Origin: an uncultured Porphyromonadaceae bacterium
Lineage (GTDB): Bacteria; Bacteroidota; Bacteroidia; Bacteroidales; Paludibacteraceae
Direction of reading: 5' to 3'
Assembly: GCA_937898265.1 (NCBI GenBank)
Contig: CALEJM010000175.1
Location: forward strand, 1 to 13,064
Length of the DNA stretch: 13,064 bases
Program-made: the position numbers and the translations under genes
The notes under the pieces: generated by a model
What the model was told of the DNA's origin: nothing
Database searches by the model: none
What the model saw: only the letters and a program-made list of their open reading frames with translations
In this document: one piece after another, positions 1-8,105 of the stretch
Layout: each line of letters opens with the position of its first letter
Numbering within the stretch: position 1 is the first letter of the stretch

Positions 1-2
1 TT

Positions 3-104
3 GATGAGAAAATTAATATTTATTTAGGGGACATAAAAAGTGTACTGTATGATTGTTTTACCCCAGATACAATTACACGTTCAAGAATTATTGAATATTA
101 TTAA
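3..104 (+). CDS. 3' end of an unidentified gene (partial)
   Basis: An open frame runs in from the left edge for 33 codons and stops at TAA (102-104). The visible tail includes DEKINIYLGDIK and ends in RSRIIEYY. I do not recognise the family. The piece is about 25% G+C by hand count, far lower than the genes to its right. It is followed within about 20 bases by a clear hairpin terminator, which supports it being the real end of a transcribed gene. No function can be assigned from so short a tail. Confidence 0.5.
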   Translation, partial: DEKINIYLGDIKSVLYDCFTPDTITRSRIIEYY

Positions 105-125
105 ATATATATAATATCTTCATCT

Positions 126-159
126 GACGCCATCCTTCATCATGAGGGATGGCGTTTTT
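126..159 (+). terminator. Rho-independent terminator after the left partial gene
   Basis: A 9-bp perfect stem, ACGCCATCC (127-135) pairing with GGATGGCGT (147-155), encloses an 11-base loop and runs directly into a T tract (155-159). It lies about 20 bases after the TAA of the left partial gene and points the right way to end its transcript. Confidence 0.85.
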
Positions 160-292
160 CATTCCCCCGTCACTATCGCCATCTGGCATCGATGTTAGCT
201 TGGGTCACCTCGGTTCGCCTTTTTGCACCTAAATTAACTTCCCGTATTCATTGTGTTTTCAGAAAATATCTTGACCTCAGCACAACGTATCT

Positions 293-311
293 AAATTGCA
301 TTTTGCAATTT
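293..311. promoter_or_regulatory. Perfect inverted repeat, possible operator
   Basis: AAATTGCA (293-300) and TGCAATTT (304-311) form a perfect 8-bp inverted repeat with a 3-base TTT spacer. It lies about 110 bases upstream of the -7 box of the peptide transporter gene. It could be a dimeric regulator site or a small hairpin. No neighbouring regulator gene is visible to pair with it. Confidence 0.35.
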
Positions 312-421
312 GTGGTTTTCACAGCCTGCACGATGGGCTGCATTATTACGAAAGAGATAAAAAAGATCTGCACGCCTGCGTACGATAGTTTTGACAGTTC
401 AATAGTCCGACTGAAAAGTTG

Positions 422-429
422 TATCTTTG
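422..429 (+). promoter_or_regulatory. Bacteroidetes-type -7 promoter box (TATCTTTG)
   Basis: TATCTTTG matches the Bacteroidetes primary sigma factor -7 consensus TAnnTTTG. It sits about 38 bases before the transporter ATG and is followed by an A-rich leader typical of the phylum. The nearest TTTG candidate for the -33 element (390-393) is 28 bases away, more than the usual 19-21, so the upstream element is weak or different. Confidence 0.65.
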
Positions 430-466
430 CAGCCGCAAAATAATCAATCAATAAATAGAAAAACTT

Positions 467-2137
467 ATGTTTAAAGGACAACCCAAAGGTCTGTATGCTC
501 TGGCGCTCTCCAACACCGGCGAACGCTTTGGCTACTACACCATGCTGGCCATCTTCCTGCTCTACCTGCAGGCTAAGTTTGGCTTCTCTGCCGCTGCCGC
601 CGGACAGTTCTATGCTATCTTCCTGGCTGCCGTCTATTTCATGCCTGTTATCGGCGGCATCCTCGCCGACAAGATTGGCTACGGCAAATGTGTAATCACC
701 GGAGTGGCCGTGATGTTCCTCGGCTACGTATGTCTCACCGTGCCTGTCAGCTCGTTTGAGAGTCGCGGCATGGCGCTCGCCCTCATGGTGCTTGCCTTGG
801 TGCTCATAGCCCTCGGTACGGGTCTCTTCAAGGGCAACCTCCAGGTTATGGTTGGTAATCTTTACGACGATCCGAAGTATGCCGCACGACGTGACTCCGC
901 CTTCAGCCTCTTCTACATGGCCATCAACCTCGGCTCTATGTTCGCCCCTACAGCCGCTACCTATCTCGTCAACCTCTGGTTGGGCAAGAGCGGTCTCGTC
1001 TACAAGGCCGACATCCCTGCTTTCGCACATCAGATTCTCGGTGGCGATATGACCAATGTTGACAAGATGACCGAATATATGGCTGCTATGCCTGGCGACT
1101 ACACCACCGTTGAGGAGTTCAGCCGTTTCTATATCGACCAACTCTCAACCTCCTACAACCTCGGCTTCGCTGTGGCTTGCGTTTCGCTCATCCTCTCCAT
1201 CGCCATCTATCTCGCTTGCCGTCCTTGGTTCCGCCATGCCGACGTCAACGTAAAACAAGCCAAGGAGAGCGGCAACGAGGCTGTCGTTGAGCTCACTCCA
1301 AAACAGACCAAAGACCGCATCGTGGCTCTCTGCTTCGTATTCGCTGTCGTTATCTTCTTCTGGATGGCTTTCCACCAGAACGGCTCTTCGCTCACCTATT
1401 TCGCTCGCGACTATACGCAGACCTCTGTCAGCGGTTTGTTGCGCATCGGCTTCAACATCTGGCCTTTGTTCCTCATCGCTGTATCTATCTACACTTTGTT
1501 TGCTACCTTCCAGAGCGAAAAGGCTTCTTCTAAAGGAATCTGCGGCATCGTAACTCTCGCCCTCTGGGGTGGTGCTTATGCCCTCTATAGCGGCATGGAT
1601 GCCTCTATCAATATCCTTCCACAGCAGTTCCAACAGTTCAACCCATTCTTCGTGGTTGCCCTCACACCTGTCTCCATGGCTATCTTCGGTGCCATGGCTG
1701 CTAAAGGCAAGGAACCTTCTGCTCCAGCCAAGATTGGCTTGGGCATGATGGTGGCTGGTCTCGGCTATCTCGTGATGCTCCTTGCTTCTGCCGGTCAGGT
1801 GGCTCCTTCAGAGCTCCACGGTGGCGTTTCTGCCGATCCTGTTGTGCCAACCTACCTCATCGGCACCTACCTCGTGTTGACCTTTGCCGAGTTGCTCCTC
1901 AGCCCAATGGGCATCAGTTTCGTGTCGAAGGTTGCACCTCCTAAGTACAAAGGCTTGATGATGGGCTTGTGGTTTGCTGCCACTGCTGTGGGCAACTACC
2001 TCTCATCTATCCCATCCATGCTTTGGGAGAACGTTCCATTGTGGGCCAACTGGACCATCTTGATGGCACTCTGCTTCATCGCTGCCGCCATCATGTTTGC
2101 CCTCCTCAAACGCATCAACGCCGCTACCGAGTCGTAA
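467..2137 (+). CDS. POT/PTR2-family peptide:proton symporter
   Basis: A 556-residue polytopic inner-membrane protein of the proton-dependent oligopeptide transporter family, which imports di- and tripeptides with protons. Visible family marks are the ERFGYY segment on helix 1 (from residue 19), a GGILADKIGYGK loop after helix 2 (63-74), FKGN (121-124) and the PTR2 signature FYMAINLGS (149-157). Length and hydrophobicity fit about 14 helices. In the ExxER motif the first Glu is Asn16, while Glu19 and Arg20 are kept. The ATG at 467 follows an A-rich leader and a TATCTTTG box, and the start aligns with the usual short N-terminus. It is transcribed convergently to the pigment operon and separated from it by a terminator, so it is probably functionally unrelated. 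Family assignment is secure; the exact substrate is not known. Confidence 0.93.
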   Translation: MFKGQPKGLYALALSNTGERFGYYTMLAIFLLYLQAKFGFSAAAAGQFYAIFLAAVYFMPVIGGILADKIGYGKCVITGVAVMFLGYVCLTVPVSSFESRGMALALMVLALVLIALGTGLFKGNLQVMVGNLYDDPKYAARRDSAFSLFYMAINLGSMFAPTAATYLVNLWLGKSGLVYKADIPAFAHQILGGDMTNVDKMTEYMAAMPGDYTTVEEFSRFYIDQLSTSYNLGFAVACVSLILSIAIYLACRPWFRHADVNVKQAKESGNEAVVELTPKQTKDRIVALCFVFAVVIFFWMAFHQNGSSLTYFARDYTQTSVSGLLRIGFNIWPLFLIAVSIYTLFATFQSEKASSKGICGIVTLALWGGAYALYSGMDASINILPQQFQQFNPFFVVALTPVSMAIFGAMAAKGKEPSAPAKIGLGMMVAGLGYLVMLLASAGQVAPSELHGGVSADPVVPTYLIGTYLVLTFAELLLSPMGISFVSKVAPPKYKGLMMGLWFAATAVGNYLSSIPSMLWENVPLWANWTILMALCFIAAAIMFALLKRINAATES

Positions 2138-2160
2138 TCCGTAGTCGGTTTCCATAAACA

Positions 2161-2197
2161 AAGAGAGTCAATCCGTTTCGGGGTTGACTCTCTTTTT
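2161..2197. terminator. Bidirectional terminator between the transporter and the convergent operon
   Basis: An 11-bp perfect stem, AAGAGAGTCAA (2161-2171) with TTGACTCTCTT (2184-2194), closes a 12-base loop. On the plus strand it ends in a T run (2193-2197). On the minus strand it is followed by a shorter T-rich stretch. It lies 24 bases after the transporter stop and 33 bases beyond the stop of the last operon gene at 2230, so it can serve both transcripts. Confidence 0.88.
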
Positions 2198-2229
2198 GTA
2201 TCGTTGTATCAAGGATGAAATCGGATTGA

Positions 2230-3546
2230 CTATGTTTTCTGATAATGTTTTCTGTTGAGTTTGCCGTTGAAGGTTCGGGCTATCGACTCCACCTGCGAAT
2301 ACATCTGGGGCACTTTATAGCTCTCTAAGCGTTCCTTCAAGAACAGCGCCACCGATTTCTTGTTCAGCGGGATGTTGTTGTTGGTCACTACAAGCAGTCG
2401 CAGTGCCGTGCCGAGAACGGGGTGGGAGTCGGCAATGCAGATGCAGTCGCCGACATCGGGATGCGACATGGCTGCATTTTCCACATCAATGGGGTTGACC
2501 TTGTAGCCTCCCACGTTGATGATGTCGCTGTTGCGTCCCTTCAGGTGCAGGCGTCCTTCGGCGTCCAGGTAGCCATAGTCTTGGGTGTAGCATCTTCCCT
2601 CTTTGAGCACCGACAGGGTGGAGTCCACGTCGCCGACATATCCCAGCATGGTTGTCTTGCCCGAGGTGCTGATGCGTCCCTCCTCCGAGATGTAGAGCGA
2701 GGCGTGTTTCATCGGTTTGCCCAGACAGCCTGCCACACAGCAGTCGGAGTTGAAGTCGTGTGTGCAGATGATGCCTGTTTCGGTGGAGGCATAGGTGTTG
2801 TAGAGTCTGCTGTTGGGGAGTATCTGACATAGTTGCTCCATGTCGGACTGTGAGATGGCTGCGGCTCCCGTCTCGATGAAGTCGATTTTGTTGGCGTAAT
2901 CAGCCAACTGCTTCTTGCTGAACTGCAGCAATATACGGATGCTTGCAGGCACGAGGAAGGTGGCAATCTTCTGGCATGGGTAGTTCAGTGCGTCAAAGAA
3001 TTCCTTCATGTCTTTCATGCCCGAGGTCATGACGACCGTTCCGCCGACCATCATCGTTGGCCACACTTTGCTCAAGCTGCCGATATGGTTGAGCGGACCG
3101 CAGACAACGAAGACCAACTCGTTGGTATAGCGGTGAGCATCAATGAGATTCTCGGCATTGGCAAGGATGGATTCGTGGCTTATCATCGTTCCTTTGACCC
3201 TGCCTGTGGTGCCTGTGGTGTACAGAATCTCCGAAGTGTTCGTGGGGAGTTCCATCTCAGCCAATTCGTCTTCCACCCTTTGGCACTCTTCGTCGGGAAG
3301 GTCTTGAGCCAAGGGAACCACGACCTTGCCGGCAAGATGTGAGGCGAAGTAGGTGATGAGAAAGTCGGCAGATTGCGTTGTCCGAAGAATCGTCGTGCGT
3401 CCTGACGAATGTCTCAGCAGGATGCTGCGTTCCTCTACGGCTTGCCACAATTCGCGGTAGCTCATGGAGAAGTCGCTACAGACGATAGCAGTTTTTTCTG
3501 GCTGACAATCAGCTGTCTGTTTGATATATGATTCCAGCAGAAGCAT
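2230..3546 (-). CDS. AMP-dependent acyl-CoA synthetase-like ligase (ApeH-like, aryl starter loading)
   Basis: A 438-residue member of the ANL adenylate-forming family, which activates a carboxylic acid as acyl-AMP and passes it to CoA or a carrier protein. Visible motifs are the P-loop TTGTTGRVKG (110-119), YASTETG (252-258), DYGYLD (323-328), GRNSDIINVGGYKV (337-350) and NGKLNRK (427-433), whose Lys429 is the expected catalytic lysine of the small C-terminal domain. It is shorter than typical acyl-CoA synthetases but has both domains. The ATG at 3546 is preferred because it lies 7 bases after the ACP stop; an upstream ATG at 3603 would extend into the ACP gene in another frame. Being next to an ACP in a polyene-type operon suggests that it loads an aromatic starter such as a 4-hydroxybenzoate- or cinnamate-type acid on that ACP. 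The substrate is inferred. Confidence 0.88.
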   Translation of the reverse strand: MLLLESYIKQTADCQPEKTAIVCSDFSMSYRELWQAVEERSILLRHSSGRTTILRTTQSADFLITYFASHLAGKVVVPLAQDLPDEECQRVEDELAEMELPTNTSEILYTTGTTGRVKGTMISHESILANAENLIDAHRYTNELVFVVCGPLNHIGSLSKVWPTMMVGGTVVMTSGMKDMKEFFDALNYPCQKIATFLVPASIRILLQFSKKQLADYANKIDFIETGAAAISQSDMEQLCQILPNSRLYNTYASTETGIICTHDFNSDCCVAGCLGKPMKHASLYISEEGRISTSGKTTMLGYVGDVDSTLSVLKEGRCYTQDYGYLDAEGRLHLKGRNSDIINVGGYKVNPIDVENAAMSHPDVGDCICIADSHPVLGTALRLLVVTNNNIPLNKKSVALFLKERLESYKVPQMYSQVESIARTFNGKLNRKHYQKT

Positions 3547-3553
3547 GATTCGT

Positions 3554-3781
3554 TTATTGCTTTTCTGCCAGTTTTCTTTCAACCATGGCAACGATGCTGT
3601 CAAGGCTCTTCAGATTTTTCGGTGTGGCATCTCTGGCTTCCAATTCGATACCATATTCTGCCGACAAAGTCATGAGAATCGTTGTAACCCCCAAGGAATC
3701 CAGTTCGCTGAATAAGAAATCTGAATTCAGGTCAACGAGGGGTAGCAAATCTTCAAGAAGTTCTCTGATTCTTTCCTTCAT
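3554..3781 (-). CDS. Acyl carrier protein
   Basis: A 75-residue acidic helical protein with the carrier motif LDSLGVTT; Ser29 is the expected phosphopantetheine attachment site. The N-terminal segment is several residues shorter than in FabD/FabF-type housekeeping ACPs. Its gene lies 11 bases downstream of the MMPL exporter gene and 7 bases upstream of the AMP ligase gene. It therefore looks like the dedicated carrier of this pathway, receiving the starter from the ligase or holding the growing polyene. It is the only ACP in the window; aryl polyene clusters usually encode two, so another may lie upstream of the break at the right end. Confidence 0.88.
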   Translation of the reverse strand: MKERIRELLEDLLPLVDLNSDFLFSELDSLGVTTILMTLSAEYGIELEARDATPKNLKSLDSIVAMVERKLAEKQ

Positions 3782-3792
3782 ATGAGTGTGTG

Positions 3793-6700
3793 TTATTGTT
3801 TTTCTTTTAAATCGTATTGAACTGAATTGCTGTCAATGCGCTCAAAACTATCTACATAGGTCAGGTTGTCTGCCAGACCTTGGGCTGCATATAGGGCAAT
3901 GGTCAGCTTGTCGCTGTCGCTGTCGGAAGCAACCACCGTCTTGTCGGGGTGAACGAGAGCCATCAGCAGAGGCATCTCGCCATAGCCACAATCTGTGATA
4001 TAGATGGTTTCGGCATCTATCTGTTGGTCAATCAGTTCTGAGTAGTTGGCGTGTTGCTTGAGGTTGGCATTGACTGCCGACTTAACCTCTACGCCTCTGT
4101 AACGGTAGCAATCGCGTACCAATGGAAGGAAGTAAGCGGCTGTCTCATAGGTGGTTTGGAGTTGGCGGTTTCTGTCTCTCAGGTAGTCGTCCGTTAGCTC
4201 CTGATTCGATAAGCGTTGGTCGACGTGAACATGGATGGTTCCCTTGTAGACAGAGCCGTTTGCCGCCGAAATAACATTGTCAACACCGTGAATAACAATT
4301 GGTAAGACCTCTAAGCCCGCTTGCTCTGCGACTAAGGTTGCCTGCCGTGAATCGTTGGTCAGCAAGGCAATGGAGTAACCGCGTTGAATATATTTATCCA
4401 CCTTAAGAGCGGTTCCGTTGTTAGGGGCGGGAGTGACGCCAAGGCATCTGTCTATCAACCTGAAGAACCGACTCTGTTCTCCGCTTCGACCATCGACAAT
4501 CAGCAATCTATCGTACAAGACATGCAAGATGAGCGCGTTCCATGGCGTCTGCTGACTGCATACCCACATGCTTGGTTGGACAAAGTCTTCATTGTGAGGA
4601 TTGTGGACATGCAATCTTACACCAGGCACTAAGGCGAAGTTCAAACGGATTGCCGTCCGCCTCAGTCGACGCACAGCCAATTCCCGTAAGTTCTGATTGG
4701 GGCATACGATATAAAGCGCCAAACCAATCAGTCCACCTATAATCGCCTCAACAGCAATAAGTAAGCAAAGCATTGCCGTTCTCAGCAGTGGCAGTAATGT
4801 AAGCGGACGCTGTCTGTATCCTTGTTTGTTGGACACCAACCACTTGAACACCAATGGCGGCAAGACGTAGGCCATGAGCACCACCGAGAACATACCCACA
4901 ATGGTCAGTTCTGCCAGCGAGTGCAAGGCTGGGTGTTTAGCCAATATCAGTGTGCCGATGCCGATAAACATAATCATTGCCGAGACGATGATCGACGACT
5001 TGTAGGAAGCCACCATCTTGCGTCGGTAGGCATACTCAAAACAGCAACCCTCTGTCATGAAGATAGTATAGTCGTCGCCTTGGCCGAAGATAAATGTGGC
5101 AAGGATGATGTTGACGATGTTGAACTGAATGCCAGTCAGTCCCATGATACCCAAAATCCATATCCAGCTGACAGCCATCGGCAAGAAAGAGAGCAGGGCG
5201 AGTTCGATGTTTCCAAATGAGAACCAAAGGAAAAGGAAGACGATGAGTCCGCACGCCCAGCCGATGTAATTGAAATCGGACGAGAGCGTGTTGGCAAGCG
5301 AACTGTTCATGCTTTGTATGTCAAACACCAAATGGTCTTTCGTCATCTGTTGAATCTGCTCTTTGGCAGTTGCCACGGCATCGCTCTCCACCGAAAGATT
5401 TTCCACCACCCTGAAGGTGTGCTCCTGCTCGTTGATGCTGAAGTTGGACTGAAAGACGGTAGAAAGCGGTTTGAAGTATTCGTAGGGCTGAGGCAGATAG
5501 GTGTTGGTCACCGTGGTCTCGAAAGCCTCAAAAGCATTGTTGCTGAAACCCTCTGCTGCCGCAACGCTCAAGAAGTTGGTGGTCAGTTGCTCACGATGCT
5601 GCTCCACAAAACTGTTCCACCGTCTCAGTCGTTCCGCCTGTTCGTCCTGCGAGACGAAGAACGGGGCGCACGAACTCAACGAAGCACCTTCGGTTTCGGA
5701 CGCCATTGTTTTGAGTTGCTGGTGAATCTTGCGGTTCTTCTCCAAGGCGAGGTCCATCGTCGAATCTTCGGAGACCACGTAGATGGTCTGTTGGTTGACG
5801 GAGGTGCCTGAGGTCATCTGCTGGAAATACTCCATGTCGTGATGTTGCTCCTTGGTCATATAATTGATATGACTCATGTTGGTGTCGAACTTGGTGTCGA
5901 AACTGAACCAGGCAAACACCAATGTCAAAACGACGATGGCCCAAACAATATATGGTTTGTTTTCCAGTGAGAGATTGCTGATGGCATTGAGAATCTTGTG
6001 ATTGCCTTCGCCGTTGGAGCGTTTATCCTTGACCGTATGGGGCAGGTAGATGATGACGAAGAGAATCGTTCCGACCAACAAAAACGCACTGAACAAACCT
6101 AAGTCGCGGAGGGCATTGGCTTTCAGCGGAACGAGCGCCATAAATGCGCCGACGGTGGTCACATTGCCAATCACCAACGGGGAGACAATCTCCCGCAGCG
6201 CCTGCTTCACACCAATCGTATGGTTGCAGTGGGCAATCAGGTGGAGCGGATAGTTGACAGCAATTCCCAAGATGATGCTGGAGATGCCAACGACAATCAG
6301 GGAGACCTCGCCATGCACCAGCGACAGACTTCCTAAGGCAAACAGCCAGCCCCAGACGATGGACACCACTATCAACAAGATGTTTCTCAGACTTTTGAAC
6401 ACATAAATCAGAAGCACCATGATGAGCACCACAGAGATGATGACAGAGATGATGCTGTCTTTCTTGATTTGCGAAGCGTTGCCAACGGCTATTGCCGGAC
6501 CACCGATATAGTGTACATTGACAGAGGGATAGGTGGCGTCTATCGTGTCGGCCACCTGCTCCAGAATCTGCATCAGCTTAGCGTTGTTTCGGGTCTCGCT
6601 GTTGCCCGAGCTTGAGGTCATCAGGACGATGCCTTTCTGCAGATCTTTTGTGAAAATATAATCGTCGTAGGTGTCGTAGAACGCATTGTTGTTGCCTCGG

Positions 6701-7269
6701 TTGAGTTGTGCAACCACTGGTGTGAAGAGGTTAAGCGGGTCTTTCTCGAAATTGGAAACCAACAATCCAGACGACGGGAACATGAGCATCTGCTTGACCT
6801 CCTGAAGTCGTGTCTGAAGGTAGTTGTCAACCGCCAGCAGACTATCCATCCGAACGTAATCTTCCTCGGTCAGGAAATAAGGGGCGTTGGCGTAGACAAA
6901 GTCGGTCAGGTCTGTGATTTTCTCTAGGTCTATCTGTGTGGTGATGTCAGACAGATAATGCAAAGAATCAGCCTCTTCCACCATCTCGGCAAACAGTTCC
7001 ATTGCGCCTACAGCCTCGTCGAGGTCTGCGTTGACAGAATCGGTAAACTGGAAGATGGCAAGCAGCTTGCTTGCCCCCGACACGTCTTGATAGACCTGCA
7101 TCGCCTTCTGGTTCTCTTCGTCAAGCGGCAGGAAGGCAGAGATATCCTCCTTGAAGTCAAGACGGAGAATCAGGCCTGCCAATATCGCTGTGACACAGCA
7201 GAATGAAAGCCAGCATACCGTGGCATGCGACCGTAAATACTCGTATATCTTTAGAACACCATTTATCAT
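3793..7269 (-). CDS. MMPL-family exporter with degenerate acyltransferase-like and methyltransferase-like C-terminal domains
   Basis: A 1158-residue RND/MMPL exporter. Helix 1 is near residues 17-36, a periplasmic domain follows to about 270, helices 2-6 lie at about 273-412, helix 7 at 440-456, a second periplasmic domain extends to about 665, and helices 8-12 lie at 668-812. The characteristic GQGDDYTIFM (729-738) lies in the second membrane half. A further helix (about 831-854) leads to a lysophospholipid-acyltransferase-like domain (about 870-1020). Its catalytic boxes are eroded: the NHxxxxD position reads SQQTPWN (905-911) and the FPEGTRS position reads LTNDSRQ (970-976). The end (about 1040-1158) resembles the first half of a class I SAM methyltransferase, with DCGYGEMP (1093-1100) as motif I. 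This MMPL/acyltransferase/methyltransferase fusion is known in Bacteroidetes pigment clusters, where it is thought to export the polyene lipid. The gene overlaps the hydrolase stop by 4 bases (ATGA). Confidence 0.88.
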   Translation of the reverse strand: MINGVLKIYEYLRSHATVCWLSFCCVTAILAGLILRLDFKEDISAFLPLDEENQKAMQVYQDVSGASKLLAIFQFTDSVNADLDEAVGAMELFAEMVEEADSLHYLSDITTQIDLEKITDLTDFVYANAPYFLTEEDYVRMDSLLAVDNYLQTRLQEVKQMLMFPSSGLLVSNFEKDPLNLFTPVVAQLNRGNNNAFYDTYDDYIFTKDLQKGIVLMTSSSGNSETRNNAKLMQILEQVADTIDATYPSVNVHYIGGPAIAVGNASQIKKDSIISVIISVVLIMVLLIYVFKSLRNILLIVVSIVWGWLFALGSLSLVHGEVSLIVVGISSIILGIAVNYPLHLIAHCNHTIGVKQALREIVSPLVIGNVTTVGAFMALVPLKANALRDLGLFSAFLLVGTILFVIIYLPHTVKDKRSNGEGNHKILNAISNLSLENKPYIVWAIVVLTLVFAWFSFDTKFDTNMSHINYMTKEQHHDMEYFQQMTSGTSVNQQTIYVVSEDSTMDLALEKNRKIHQQLKTMASETEGASLSSCAPFFVSQDEQAERLRRWNSFVEQHREQLTTNFLSVAAAEGFSNNAFEAFETTVTNTYLPQPYEYFKPLSTVFQSNFSINEQEHTFRVVENLSVESDAVATAKEQIQQMTKDHLVFDIQSMNSSLANTLSSDFNYIGWACGLIVFLFLWFSFGNIELALLSFLPMAVSWIWILGIMGLTGIQFNIVNIILATFIFGQGDDYTIFMTEGCCFEYAYRRKMVASYKSSIIVSAMIMFIGIGTLILAKHPALHSLAELTIVGMFSVVLMAYVLPPLVFKWLVSNKQGYRQRPLTLLPLLRTAMLCLLIAVEAIIGGLIGLALYIVCPNQNLRELAVRRLRRTAIRLNFALVPGVRLHVHNPHNEDFVQPSMWVCSQQTPWNALILHVLYDRLLIVDGRSGEQSRFFRLIDRCLGVTPAPNNGTALKVDKYIQRGYSIALLTNDSRQATLVAEQAGLEVLPIVIHGVDNVISAANGSVYKGTIHVHVDQRLSNQELTDDYLRDRNRQLQTTYETAAYFLPLVRDCYRYRGVEVKSAVNANLKQHANYSELIDQQIDAETIYITDCGYGEMPLLMALVHPDKTVVASDSDSDKLTIALYAAQGLADNLTYVDSFERIDSNSVQYDLKEKQ

Positions 7270-8105
7270 TTTATATATGTCTCAAACCATTTGATAAACT
7301 CATTTCTCCACGCGCGACACTCTGCCGAACCCTTGATGTCTGACGCTCCAAAACCGTGTCCTCCGGTCTGATACTGCAGGTATTGGTGGACAATGCCTTT
7401 GGCTGTCAAGGCAGAGTCCAGGAGTTCGGAATTGTGGTAGTCAACAATGGGGTCGTCGACGCAGTTGACCAAGAATACCGGAGGACAGCTGTCTGGAACA
7501 TTTTTCTCCAGCGACAGACGCTCTCTCAGTTCCTTATTCCTTGTTCTGTTGTCGCCCAACAAGCCTCGTCGGGAGCGTTTGTGGACACAAGGTGCTGTCA
7601 TCGTTACCACAGGGTAGATTGGCGCAACAAAGGCGGGGCAGTCGTTGTTGTCAAACAACTCTGCTGCCGACATCACAAGATGGCCGCCGGCCGAGAAACC
7701 CATCGCACCAATCTTTGTGGTGTCAATACCATATTCCTCCGAGCGCTCTTTGAGCAGTTGAATCGTCCGCCTCAAGTCGTCTTGTGGGTCGGGATAGCGG
7801 TTTCCTCGGAATATCAGTCGGTAGCCAAAGACGAAAGCCGTCGCCTTAGCGGTTCTGTATTTCAAGACAAAGGCCGAGATACCGTTGGCCTGTAGCCATT
7901 TGGCAACGTCATGTCCCTCTGTTTGCATATCGTGCCAGTAGTAACTTCCTCCCGGACAGACGATAACAGCCGGAGCGTTGCTTTTTTCGGCAATATAAGG
8001 GGTCAATTCCACATGTTTCCTGCACGAGGTGCCCTCCCAGATATTTATTTGGGCGGAACAGCACAAAGAACAAACGAAACAGAGTATGACAACAAAACAT
8101 CTCAT
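7266..8105 (-). CDS. Exported alpha/beta hydrolase (esterase-like)
   Basis: A 279-residue protein with an N-terminal signal peptide (hydrophobic residues 3-16, likely cut near CSAQ at 16-19) and one alpha/beta hydrolase domain. The oxyanion segment is PGGSYYW (51-57), the nucleophile elbow is GFSAGG with Ser138, and the acid and base are probably Asp218 (in VDDPIVD) and His250 (in GGHGFG). The pattern resembles acetylxylan-esterase/BD-FAE-like hydrolases. Its start overlaps the oxidoreductase stop and its stop overlaps the MMPL start, each by the 4 bases ATGA, so it is a translationally coupled member of the operon. In this context it may trim or hydrolyse an ester of the lipid-linked polyene in the periplasm; that role and the substrate are inferred. 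Confidence 0.85.
   Translation of the reverse strand: MRCFVVILCFVCSLCCSAQINIWEGTSCRKHVELTPYIAEKSNAPAVIVCPGGSYYWHDMQTEGHDVAKWLQANGISAFVLKYRTAKATAFVFGYRLIFRGNRYPDPQDDLRRTIQLLKERSEEYGIDTTKIGAMGFSAGGHLVMSAAELFDNNDCPAFVAPIYPVVTMTAPCVHKRSRRGLLGDNRTRNKELRERLSLEKNVPDSCPPVFLVNCVDDPIVDYHNSELLDSALTAKGIVHQYLQYQTGGHGFGASDIKGSAECRAWRNEFIKWFETYIK

Larger units (their letters stand above)
160..466 (+). promoter_or_regulatory. Intergenic regulatory region upstream of the peptide transporter
   Basis: About 300 bases without a credible gene. It contains a perfect palindrome (293-311), a weaker hairpin with 5-bp arms (CAGCC 322-326, GGCTG 336-340), a Bacteroidetes-type -7 box (422-429) and an A-rich leader before the ATG at 467. 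An 83-codon open frame at 192-443 overlaps the promoter and looks like chance. I see no tRNA, riboswitch or CRISPR-like structure. Confidence 0.6.

Noticed and set aside
192..443. 83-codon plus-strand open frame in the intergenic region
   Set aside because: It overlaps the palindrome and the promoter box, has no recognisable domain, and ends before the real gene; more likely chance.
248..1141. 297-codon minus-strand open frame over the start of the peptide transporter
   Set aside because: It is antisense to a clear POT-family gene, has a low-complexity His/Glu-rich translation typical of antisense frames of C-rich coding DNA, and shows no family motif.
3547..3603. Upstream extension of the AMP ligase to the ATG at 3603
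   Set aside because: The added 19 residues overlap the ACP coding end and do not resemble the family; the ATG at 3546 sits 7 bases after the ACP stop.
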